Shown here one piece after another: positions 1 through 6,007 of a stretch of 6,051 nt of DNA (positions are counted from its first letter, which is position 1; each line of letters opens with the position of its first letter). Position numbers and translations under genes: made by a program. The stretch covers positions 1 to 6,051 of the forward strand of contig JABFRZ010000680.1 in the NCBI GenBank assembly GCA_013140785.1, read 5' to 3'. This DNA comes from Planctomycetota bacterium. Lineage in GTDB: Bacteria; Planctomycetota; UBA1135; GCA-002686595. The notes under the pieces are model-generated. The model had not been told where the DNA came from and made no database searches. It worked only from the letters and a program-made list of their open reading frames with translations.

Positions 1-83
1 GTCAGCATGCCCGATGAACGGATTTGGCCTGCGCGCGCTCCCCTTGTTTCACGGGGATCATCCGACTTCGTCCTCGCGGATGG

Positions 84-126
84 CCCCCCCCCTCCCCCTA
101 GGCAGCAGTTGCGGGGTGGGGGAGGG
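84..126. repeat. Imperfect C-run/G-run inverted repeat
   Basis: Nine Cs, one T and five Cs (84-98) are followed, after a 14-nt spacer (99-112), by a G-rich arm with runs of four, five and three Gs (113-126). Pairing from the spacer outward gives four G-C pairs, one mismatch, a G-T wobble, four G-C pairs, one mismatch, then three more G-C pairs. The result is a long GC-only imperfect hairpin. No T-tract follows on either strand, so it does not look like a standard intrinsic terminator. The G arm has only three G-runs, one short of a simple intramolecular quadruplex. Function is unknown. The length of the C9 run should be treated with care because homopolymers are prone to sequencing error. Confidence 0.55.
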
Positions 127-169
127 AGCGAAGTCGCCGCCTGGACTCGGGCCCCCCTTCTCCTGCGAG

Positions 170-198
170 TTGAGACTCCGCCGCCTCGCCAGTAGGTT
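170..198 (+). promoter_or_regulatory. Possible sigma-70-like promoter for the sulfatase gene
   Basis: TTGAGA at 170-175 matches the -35 consensus at five of six positions. After exactly 17 nt comes TAGGTT at 193-198, which matches the -10 consensus at three of six. Transcription would begin near 205, downstream of the GTG at 201 but 60 nt before the ATG at 267, which would agree with the ATG as the real start. The -10 match is weak, and promoter consensus in this phylum may differ, so this is only a candidate. Confidence 0.3.
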
Positions 199-266
199 CA
201 GTGCCTGGCAGCCCGTTCCCTGCTGGCTCCCTTCTAGCTCACGAAGCCGAAAGCCCGTCCGCAGCC

Positions 267-1958
267 ATGACACTCACCCAGATCCCCGCACGAGCCCGCG
301 TCTCCCGTAGCCAGAGCGCGCTCCTCGGATTGTGTCTCTTCTCCTTGCCGGTCCAGAGGGAGCTGAAGGCCTCGCAAGCGCCGGCGTCCGGCGGATCCGC
401 CGCGGTCGTGCCCGGAGTGCGGCCGCCGGCGATTCCGCAGAACGTCCTTCTGATCGTGCTCGACGACGTGGGCGCGGACAAGCTCGCGCTCTGCGACGAG
501 ACGACGCCGGCCGGGCCCGCGGGCTGTCCGGTCGGGCTGGAGCTGCCGCCGCCTTATCCCGCGACGCCGCGCCTGGACGCGCTGGCGCGGAGGGGCATGC
601 TCTTCGACAACTTCTGCGTCACGCCGATTTGCATGACGACGAGGGCAAATCTGCAGAGCGGCCGGTACTCCTGTCAGACGGGCTTCGTCGGCCTGTCCAG
701 CGCCGCCGGACCGTGCCTGGATCCCGATGGACTGGAAGAGTGCTTCAAGCTCTCGGACCGCGAGGTTTTCCTGGCCGAACTCCTGCGCTACGGCTTTCCC
801 CAAGAGCAGACCTACCGTACAGGCGCCTTCGGCAAGTGGCACATGGCGCCGCGTTGGAACAAGTCCCACGCGGTGGACAACGGCTACCAGAGTTTCTACG
901 GCACGGCCGGCAACCTTCGCGATCATTTCCGGTGGTCCGAGATCCAGCACGAAGAGGGCCTTCGTCCGCAGTCCGTCGAGCAAACGAGGTGGAGCGCGAC
1001 CGTCGTCCGTGAGCGCGCCGTGCAGTGGATCAACGCCCGGCCCGGGCCCTTCTTTGCCTACGTCGCGTTCCATCCCCCTCACCGCCCCTGGCAGCTGCCT
1101 CCGTCGGATCTCGTCTCAGAGGCCACCGCCTGCGAAATCGCCGAGCTGGAGCAGAGTTCCGGCTACGCCAGAGAGTACGTCCCTGGCGCGTTCGCCTTCC
1201 CCCAGGACCCCGAGCCGAAGATCCAGCTCTTCTACCGGGCCATGCTCGAGTCCGTGGACACAGAGATCGGCAACCTCATCGATGGGATCGAGCCGTCGAA
1301 GCTGTTGAGCACGATGATCTTCGTTGTCAGCGACAACGGGACACTGGGGTACGCGATCTCTGCTCCACCGCACGACAGGCAGCATGGCAAGGGCACTGTC
1401 TATCGCCTCGGCACGCGAGTTCCGATGATCGTGTCCGGTCCGACGATCCCGCCCGCGCCGCCGGGCGGCTGGCGCAGCAGCGAGCTGGTGGGAGCCGTCG
1501 ATCTGTGGCGCACGATCGCCGCGCTCACGGGCGCCAACGAGGGCCTCGCGTTCGAGAAGTTGGGCGTTTTTCCAGCGCCCGAAGTGGCCAGCGTGAGCTT
1601 CGCTCCGCTGCTCCGCTCGCCCGGCTCGCAGGGCGCGCGCTCGTGGGCCTTCTCGCAGGGCTTCGTCCCGGGCGGGATCGTGTTCCCCGAGGGCGCGAGC
1701 TACCTGGAGTGTCTGTGGGCTCACGACCGCGCCATCACCGACGGGATGTTCACCTACATCCGCCGGCAGGCGCCCAAGCAGGATCCGTGCGAGCCCCGCA
1801 CGTACCTCGACGACGAACTCTACCTGTGCTCGGATCTCAACGAGGAGCACAGCTACTTGGAGCCGGTCACGGGCAGGGTCCTCGAGGATGCGCCCATCGG
1901 AGCTCAGGAAGCCCTCGATTACCTGAGGGAACAGATGCTCTGGACTAGCGGCGACTGA
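267..1958 (+). CDS. Exported sulfatase-family (S1, alkaline-phosphatase-fold) hydrolase
   Basis: This 563-residue protein belongs to the sulfatase family, metal-dependent enzymes that hydrolyse sulfate esters using a formylglycine made from an active-site cysteine. In order: a basic N-terminus and short hydrophobic core (about 18-29), probably a signal peptide; LLIVLDD with metal-ligand aspartates 66-67; the formylglycine region CMTTRANLQSGR with C122 and R126; GKWH with K190 and H192; HPPHRP with H269 and H272; SDNG with metal ligands D356 and N357; K375 in a HGKG...TRVP segment; and a C-terminal ELYLCSDLNEE resembling the ELYDL-D-P-E ending of many sulfatases. Length is normal. The oddity is C-M-T-T-R in place of C-x-P/A-x-R, so activation by the usual maturase is uncertain. 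Many cysteines suggest an oxidising location. ATG 267 is preferred because the signal-like sequence follows it and a possible promoter lies just upstream. A GTG at 201 would add 22 non-signal residues. No clear Shine-Dalgarno precedes either. The substrate cannot be predicted. Confidence 0.93.
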   Translation: MTLTQIPARARVSRSQSALLGLCLFSLPVQRELKASQAPASGGSAAVVPGVRPPAIPQNVLLIVLDDVGADKLALCDETTPAGPAGCPVGLELPPPYPATPRLDALARRGMLFDNFCVTPICMTTRANLQSGRYSCQTGFVGLSSAAGPCLDPDGLEECFKLSDREVFLAELLRYGFPQEQTYRTGAFGKWHMAPRWNKSHAVDNGYQSFYGTAGNLRDHFRWSEIQHEEGLRPQSVEQTRWSATVVRERAVQWINARPGPFFAYVAFHPPHRPWQLPPSDLVSEATACEIAELEQSSGYAREYVPGAFAFPQDPEPKIQLFYRAMLESVDTEIGNLIDGIEPSKLLSTMIFVVSDNGTLGYAISAPPHDRQHGKGTVYRLGTRVPMIVSGPTIPPAPPGGWRSSELVGAVDLWRTIAALTGANEGLAFEKLGVFPAPEVASVSFAPLLRSPGSQGARSWAFSQGFVPGGIVFPEGASYLECLWAHDRAITDGMFTYIRRQAPKQDPCEPRTYLDDELYLCSDLNEEHSYLEPVTGRVLEDAPIGAQEALDYLREQMLWTSGD

Positions 1959-2001
1959 CGGCTGGGTCCGTTTCGATCACGCGACAGAACTCGCCCCGCG
2001 C

Positions 2002-2619
2002 TCAACGCGTCGGAACGGGAGCCCAGCGGATCGTGAGGCTGTGCCCGTGCACGAGTGCCACGACCTGGAACTTGAAGAGTTCGTCCGCAAGACGCGAACC
2101 CTTGCGCCGGACCCGCATGAGGTAGGTGTGGCCGACGCGCGGCTCGACGTGACGTATGCCTTCGAGTGGCAACGGCCCGAGGAGGCGGCCGGCGAGGTCC
2201 AGGGCAAGCACGTCTCCGCCGGGGCCGAGGTACGAGAAGCGCGCGCCCTCGAAAGCCAACGTGTGGAACAGCGCGATCGGAAACTCCTCCGCGCGGTCGC
2301 GCGCACGGACGCTTGGTGCGACGCGGAGCTCGCCCAAGTCGAGCAGCTCGACGCGCTCGTCGCGCACGAAGCCGAAGCTCACTTGTTCGCGCGCGAAAAC
2401 ATCGAAGGCGAGCTGCGCGCTCTCGAGTCGGACCTCGCCATCGAGAATGTGCCCGCCGGCGCGGCCCTGGCGAAAATCGAAGGACGACTGGATGTCGTCA
2501 TGGGCGAACAGCGTGACGAGCCCGGCTCGCTCGTGCGGCGGCCGGTCATCGACCGCGACCAGGGCTAGGGGAAAAAGTGCGAGAGACGCGCAGACAAGCC
2601 AGGCTCCAGCGGTGCTCAT
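2002..2619 (-). CDS. Exported beta-rich protein of unknown function
   Basis: I do not recognise this 205-residue protein. Residues 5-23 form a strongly hydrophobic segment directly after the start, a likely signal peptide, followed by an acidic mature N-terminus (VDDRPPHE). The rest reads as alternating short strands: GGHILDGEVRLES (55-67), ELLDLGELRV (91-100), and GHTYLMRV (163-170), LFKFQVVAL (181-189) and SLTIRW (194-199). This last part resembles a 'G-TY-VR...KF-V...S-T-RW' ending that I associate with small secreted beta-sandwich proteins, an impression and not a family assignment. There are no cysteines after the signal region and no catalytic signature. The start is ATG 2619, since GAGG lies nine bases upstream and the signal peptide begins there. 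A longer reading from a GTG at 2964 overlaps the upstream gene in another frame and is rejected. It lies 92 bp downstream of the 77-residue gene, possibly in one transcript, and ends 43 bp from the oncoming sulfatase stop. Confidence 0.8.
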   Translation of the reverse strand: MSTAGAWLVCASLALFPLALVAVDDRPPHERAGLVTLFAHDDIQSSFDFRQGRAGGHILDGEVRLESAQLAFDVFAREQVSFGFVRDERVELLDLGELRVAPSVRARDRAEEFPIALFHTLAFEGARFSYLGPGGDVLALDLAGRLLGPLPLEGIRHVEPRVGHTYLMRVRRKGSRLADELFKFQVVALVHGHSLTIRWAPVPTR

Positions 2620-2628
2620 GGGGTGTGT

Positions 2629-2632
2629 CCTC
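2629..2632 (-). promoter_or_regulatory. Shine-Dalgarno of the exported unknown gene
   Basis: Read leftward, GAGG stands nine bases before ATG 2619 within the context CCGAGGAC. This chooses the internal ATG over the longer GTG-initiated reading. The same CCGAGGAC with the same nine-base spacing precedes the large gene at 3128. Confidence 0.6.
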
Positions 2633-2711
2633 GGGACAGGGCAAGATCCGGGGTGCGCTCGGGCGGCGCACGCTGCGTGCCGGCTTGCGCTGGCCGAGGT
2701 CGCCCCGCGGC

Positions 2712-2945
2712 TCAGCGGCTGCGCACGATCGACAGGCGGAACTCGGCCCCGCCGAGGGCGAGGACCAGTCCGCGATTCTTGAGCAGAAGCCGCGCCTCCT
2801 CGAAGGTACGCAGCTGATCGACCTCGGTCCCCGTCTGCTCCGCATACAGGCCGATCGCCTCGGTGAGGAAGTCCTCGAGCTCCTCCTCGGTCATGCCTTG
2901 GGGCAGGCGTCGGCTGTCGCCGTCGAGGATCGGGTGGTCGCTCAT
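2712..2945 (-). CDS. Small acidic protein of unknown function
   Basis: This encodes a 77-residue protein that I cannot assign. It starts MSDHPILDGDSRRLPQG, continues with an acidic, probably helical segment (TEEELEDFLTEAIGLYAEQ, about 19-37), a second probable helix (EVDQLRTFEEARLLLKNRG, 41-59), and ends in a strand-like part with a basic tail (LVLALGGAEFRLSIVRSR). There is no signal peptide, membrane segment or cysteine, so it is probably cytosolic. The coding reading is supported by the balanced composition with regularly spaced hydrophobic residues, unlike the arginine/alanine/serine-rich shadow frames overlapping it. The start is uncertain: ATG 2945 and ATG 2954 are close together and neither has a strong ribosome site. 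A TTG at 2981 would extend it further. It is the first gene of the leftward pair with the exported unknown (92 bp downstream) and is divergent from the large metallohydrolase gene. It could be a small adaptor or regulator, but nothing in the sequence shows this. Confidence 0.68.
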   Translation of the reverse strand: MSDHPILDGDSRRLPQGMTEEELEDFLTEAIGLYAEQTGTEVDQLRTFEEARLLLKNRGLVLALGGAEFRLSIVRSR

Positions 2946-3052
2946 CCAGACCATGGATACGCACCCGCCGGTCGGATGCAAGTCACAGGTCGCGCGCGTG
3001 ATTGCAAGAGCACCCGGAGGCGCGGGTCGGGCTCCAGAACGGGCGTGCGATC

Positions 3053-3080
3053 TTGTGCCCCTTCAGGGTTCTGGTAGTTT
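3053..3080 (+). promoter_or_regulatory. Weak candidate promoter for the HYR-metallohydrolase gene
   Basis: TTGTGC (3053-3058), a 16-nt spacer and TAGTTT (3075-3080) each match the sigma-70 boxes at only three of six positions. The placement is sensible: it lies in the divergent intergenic region and would give a leader of about 40 nt before ATG 3128. No convincing promoter was found for the leftward pair in the same region (2946-3127). Confidence 0.2.
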
Positions 3081-3114
3081 CTGTTCCCGCGCGCCGCCCC
3101 TGTTCCAGGACTCC

Positions 3115-3118
3115 GAGG
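3115..3118 (+). promoter_or_regulatory. Shine-Dalgarno that fixes the start at 3128
   Basis: GAGG stands nine bases before ATG 3128. A longer reading from a TTG at 3002 would place 42 non-signal residues in front of the secretory leader. The ribosome site together with the leader therefore favours ATG 3128. Confidence 0.65.
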
Positions 3119-3127
3119 ACTTGCCTG

Positions 3128-5881
3128 ATGCTCGATTCGTTGGCTTCGCCCCTCGCGCTCCGGCCCGAGCCAAGCGCACGCGGTGCGCGCCGTCGTAGCA
3201 CGGCGCGAGGGCTGCTTTTCCTTGCGCTGGTCGCCTCGTACCAGTCGATCCGCGCCGCGCAGGGGACGGTGTCGGGGGCCGGTAGCCGCCCCGGCCAAGC
3301 GGTCCGGGACTTCCCTCCGGTGCTCACTTGCCCGGAGCGCCTGGAGCTGTTCTGCGCGGGTCCGCTCGGCACCGTGGTGGACTACGTGGCGGACTACATG
3401 GTTGCGGCGCAGGACGCCGAAGACCCCGCACCCGTGCTCGTGTGCACGCCACCCTCGGGGTCGTTGTTCCCGCTCGGCGACACGCTGGTCACGTGCACCG
3501 CGACCGACCGCGCTGGGAACCAATCCACCTGCAGCTTCGCCGTCACCGTCCACGCAGGGGGGGACCTCACGCTCGTGTGCCCGCCCGACGTAACGCTCGA
3601 GGGCATGCACCCGGACGGCGCGGTCCTGGAATTCTCTCCCGAGGTCCTCGGCGGCTGTAGCTCTGCGCCGGAGTCGGTGAGTATCCCTCCTTCTGGCAGC
3701 TGGTTCTCACTCGGCACAACGCGCGTGACCAGCGCTGCGAGCGACCCGCTTGGGAACTCCGCCACCTGCGAGTTCTTCGTGACCGTGCATGACTCGGTTG
3801 CGCCGGCGATCGAGGTCGAACCGGTCGTCGTGCGCGTGAATCCCTCGCTCCCCGGCGCGGTCGTGAGCTTCTCCCCGCGCGTCACGGATCTGTGCGACCC
3901 GGCGCCCCAGGTGGTGTGCAGCCCGCCCTCGGGTAGCTTCTTCCCCGTCGGCCGAACGAGCGTGACGTGCATCGCCACGGACGCTTCCGGGAACCAGAGC
4001 CTCAGGGTCTTCAACGTGCGCGTGCGCAGCAGTCTGGTAGGGAGCACGAGTTCCGACGGATCGCACGACACGGAGGCGCCGGGCATGCCGCCCGGTTGGT
4101 ACAGCGGCGACACGCACGAGCACGTGCAGTACTGCGATGAAAGCGTGCACTTCCAGGACGAGGTGCTGGCGCGCATGCAGGCTGAGAACCTGAATGTCGC
4201 GAACATACTGATCTGGCAACGGACCTTGTTGCCCTACACCCGCTTCGTCTGTCACGTGACCGGCAGCCCCGACCCGCTCTCGGGTCGGCACCGGATCCTG
4301 CAATACGGCGTCGAGACCTCGGGCCTCGACTGCTCGCGCTGGGGCCACCTCATCGGGCTCAACATCAGAGCGGAAGACGCGCGCATCGCGGCCGGCTCGC
4401 TGCTCGCGAACGATTGCCGAGACATGCCTGGCCTCGGGCTGGAAGGGGACGGCACGGGCATGTTCACCGCGCCGATTGCGCAGCGCTTTCTGGCGGAGCC
4501 GCGCGCCGTGTGCGGCTACGCGCACACTTTCTGGCCTATCGGGATCTATCACCCGACCGGGTACGACTGGAACACGGAGCTGCTCGCCAGCGGATTCACG
4601 ACCGACGCGCGCTATCTCGACCCGCAGCAGTTTCTCGCCGTGCCGATCGTGGCGCGCCTGATGGGGATCGTGGCGCCGCCGACCAGCGCGCGCGCGTTCC
4701 TGCCGCTGCTCGGCGCCATGGACGTGGTCTTGGGCAACGTACAGTTCTTGGAGACGGTCGCGCAGGGTGGAGCCAGCCAGTTCATGGCCGTCAATCCGCC
4801 GATCGACTGGAACGAGATGACCTACAAGTTGCTCTCCGCGGGCGTGCGCGTGTCCATAGGTGGTGGTTCCGACAAGGCGTGCCTGATGACCGGGCCGAAC
4901 TATCCGCGCACCTATGTGCTGGTGGACGAGGAGCTGTCCTACGACTCGTGGACGGAGGGACTGGAGGCGGGCCGCACCTCCGTCGCAGGCGGAGCAGGCA
5001 CGTTCTTGCACCTCTTGTTGGATGGCGCCGAGGTGGGCAGCGATGTGCCGCTCGCCTCCCCGAACGCTCGCGCGACGGCGACGGTGGAGCTCCGGGTCGA
5101 TCAGGCCGTCAACGATTGCATCGAGCTGGTCGTCAACGGCGAGGTGCTGGACTCGCGCCCTGCGGTGCGCGCCACGCGCGGCACCATCCGCGTGACTTTC
5201 GCCGACATCCCGTTTTCACGGAGCTCGTGGGTCGCGGCGCGCTTGTGCTCGAATCGAGCGCACACAGGCGCGGTCTACGTCCTTGTGGATGGCCAGCCGA
5301 TCGCCGATCCCGTGCGGGCCGAGTACTGGATGCTGTGGTGCGACGTCGTGACCAAGACGACTCTCGAGCATCCCGAGCTCCAGTTCTTCGGGCAGCAAGA
5401 GTCCGAGGTCCTTGCGCTGATCGCGCGCGCGCGCCGCGCGTTCCAGGCCCTGCGCGACCTCGACGGATACGATCCAGCCTGGGGCATCGAGCGCTACGGA
5501 GTGTCGCGCGCCGGTTGCCGGGGACCAGTCACGATCGGCGCGGACAGCCCCGCGCGCCTCGGAGAGGAGTTGCGACTCACCTGCGTCAACGCACCACCGC
5601 TCGCGGACGGAGTCCTGTGCATCTCTCGCGCTGCGCTCGATGGGCCGCAGATCGCCGCGGGTCGGCCCTTGCAGGCGAGCGAACTCCCCGGCCCCCTGAT
5701 CGCGACGTACGCCGTCAAGGCGACCCGCAGCGGCCACGCCGAGGTCTCGATCCCGGCCGTTCCCGAGGCGGAGCACGGGCTGCACGCGCGCTTCTTCTGG
5801 GAGCATCCTCCGCGCTGCATCCGCACGCACTGCCCGGCGGGCCCGAGCTCGAGCGACGCCTTGCTCATGGACGTTCGCTAA
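3128..5881 (+). CDS. Secreted HYR-repeat protein with CehA/McbA-like PHP metallohydrolase domain
   Basis: This 917-residue exported protein has four parts. Residues 1-44 form a signal peptide with a long basic n-region (RGARRR), core GLLFLALVAS and probable cleavage near RAA/QG. Residues about 64-300 are three HYR (hyalin-repeat, immunoglobulin-like) modules, each with a PPSGS-F--G-T-VT---SD/TD--GN core. Residues about 320-775 resemble the CehA/McbA metallohydrolase family of the PHP fold: WYSGDTHEH with likely metal ligands H330 and H332, then E396 (GVETSG), H407 (WGHLIGLNI), H466 (GYAHTFWP), GGGSDKA with D582, RTYVLVD-ELSYDSW-EGLEAGRT, and the family's AHTGAVYVLVDGQPI segment. Residues about 790-917 are a further sandwich-like domain starting YGVSRAGCRG. 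CehA itself hydrolyses the carbamate ester carbaryl, but the family is large and mostly uncharacterised, so the substrate here is unknown. HYR modules usually serve adhesion or spacing, so the enzyme may be held at a surface or polymer. It is transcribed divergently from the small leftward genes. The next 170 bp contain no further gene. Confidence 0.92.
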   Translation: MLDSLASPLALRPEPSARGARRRSTARGLLFLALVASYQSIRAAQGTVSGAGSRPGQAVRDFPPVLTCPERLELFCAGPLGTVVDYVADYMVAAQDAEDPAPVLVCTPPSGSLFPLGDTLVTCTATDRAGNQSTCSFAVTVHAGGDLTLVCPPDVTLEGMHPDGAVLEFSPEVLGGCSSAPESVSIPPSGSWFSLGTTRVTSAASDPLGNSATCEFFVTVHDSVAPAIEVEPVVVRVNPSLPGAVVSFSPRVTDLCDPAPQVVCSPPSGSFFPVGRTSVTCIATDASGNQSLRVFNVRVRSSLVGSTSSDGSHDTEAPGMPPGWYSGDTHEHVQYCDESVHFQDEVLARMQAENLNVANILIWQRTLLPYTRFVCHVTGSPDPLSGRHRILQYGVETSGLDCSRWGHLIGLNIRAEDARIAAGSLLANDCRDMPGLGLEGDGTGMFTAPIAQRFLAEPRAVCGYAHTFWPIGIYHPTGYDWNTELLASGFTTDARYLDPQQFLAVPIVARLMGIVAPPTSARAFLPLLGAMDVVLGNVQFLETVAQGGASQFMAVNPPIDWNEMTYKLLSAGVRVSIGGGSDKACLMTGPNYPRTYVLVDEELSYDSWTEGLEAGRTSVAGGAGTFLHLLLDGAEVGSDVPLASPNARATATVELRVDQAVNDCIELVVNGEVLDSRPAVRATRGTIRVTFADIPFSRSSWVAARLCSNRAHTGAVYVLVDGQPIADPVRAEYWMLWCDVVTKTTLEHPELQFFGQQESEVLALIARARRAFQALRDLDGYDPAWGIERYGVSRAGCRGPVTIGADSPARLGEELRLTCVNAPPLADGVLCISRAALDGPQIAAGRPLQASELPGPLIATYAVKATRSGHAEVSIPAVPEAEHGLHARFFWEHPPRCIRTHCPAGPSSSDALLMDVR
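3317..4030 (+). repeat. Three tandem HYR modules with a 79-residue period
   Basis: Aligned by the PPSGS core, the modules repeat with an exact period of 79 residues: the position before the core is C106, S185 and C264, and the position in VT(C/S) is C123, S202 and C281. The copies differ in much of the remaining sequence, so this is an old repeat and not a recent DNA duplication. Module limits are roughly residues 64-143, 146-222 and 224-300 of the 917-residue protein. Confidence 0.85.
5495..5878 (+). other. C-terminal sandwich-like domain of the metallohydrolase protein
   Basis: Residues about 790-917 follow the end of the CehA/McbA-like part. They start IERYGVSRAGCRGP, continue with strand-like stretches (ARLGEELRLTCVNAP, ADGVLCIS) and end SSSDALLMDVR. 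The layout of a YG-x-GC-G opening, a 'P-G--L-L---NAP' strand pair and a final 'S--L---' strand resembles tails I associate with large extracellular proteins of Planctomycetota. This is pattern memory and not a search result. Its role could be outer-surface sorting or an extra binding module. Confidence 0.4.
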
Positions 5882-5955
5882 CCCAGGTCAGGGCCCGTAG
5901 TCCATTTCACTGGCCCTCGTGGCGGCGTTGCGCCTCCTCGGAAACCATGCAGGTT

Positions 5956-5972
5956 GCCTTCCATGAGAAGGC
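5956..5972. repeat. Perfect inverted repeat GCCTTC-N5-GAAGGC
   Basis: Six-base arms surround a five-base CATGA loop, 75 bp after the stop of the large gene. No T-tract follows at once; the nine Ts begin 26 nt later, too far for a standard intrinsic terminator. It may be a stabilising 3' hairpin of the mRNA. Confidence 0.4.
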
Positions 5973-6007
5973 CCTCTGCAGTCAAGGGGGGGTGTCGGTT
6001 TTTTTTT

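Larger units (their letters stand above)
1..200. other. 5' flank without a convincing gene
   Basis: No protein I would defend is encoded here. Frame 1 is open from the window edge to a TAG at 193-195, so the tail of a rightward gene entering from the left cannot be excluded. However, the translation is low-complexity (a run of prolines, then of glycines, from the C- and G-tracts) and resembles no family I know. The stretch holds a C-run/G-run inverted repeat (84-126) and a possible promoter for the sulfatase gene (170-198), both listed separately. Confidence 0.5.

Noticed and set aside
113..126. G-quadruplex from the G4-T-G5-A-G3 tract
   Set aside because: Only three runs of three or more Gs are adjacent. 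The fourth run needed for a simple intramolecular quadruplex is missing.
7..195. Short rightward open frame at the left edge
   Set aside because: Low-complexity proline and glycine runs come from the homopolymer tracts. It could be a gene tail entering from the left, but nothing supports coding.
234..1082. Leftward open frame of 282 residues opposite the sulfatase gene
   Set aside because: Arginine/glycine-rich composition with no recognisable motif, and fully overlapped by the sulfatase frame with its catalytic motifs.
1116..1850. Leftward open frame of 244 residues opposite the sulfatase C-terminal half
   Set aside because: Biased Arg/Ala/Glu composition and no ribosome site or motif; a shadow of the real frame.
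1958..1974. Possible terminator between the convergent sulfatase and leftward genes (ACGG-CTGGGT-CCGT followed by TTC)
   Set aside because: The stem is only four to five bases with a very short T-run; too weak to call.
2041..2568. Rightward open frame of 175 residues across the exported unknown gene
   Set aside because: It competes with the leftward 205-residue frame, which has a signal peptide and a Shine-Dalgarno site. The rightward frame has neither and looks like a charged antisense shadow.
2665..2685. Small inverted repeat (CGCACGC/GCGTGC-type) between the two leftward genes
   Set aside because: A five-base stem without a T-tract in GC-rich DNA is expected by chance and does not support a terminator or riboswitch.
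2942..3610. Leftward open frame of 222 residues reaching from the HYR region into the divergent intergenic region
   Set aside because: It runs opposite the signal peptide and first HYR module, is arginine-rich and shows no family features.
3707..5011. Long leftward open frame (434 residues) opposite the metallohydrolase gene
   Set aside because: Rich in Arg, His, Val and Ala with no family features. It lies opposite a strongly supported coding frame, and such open antisense frames are expected at this GC content.
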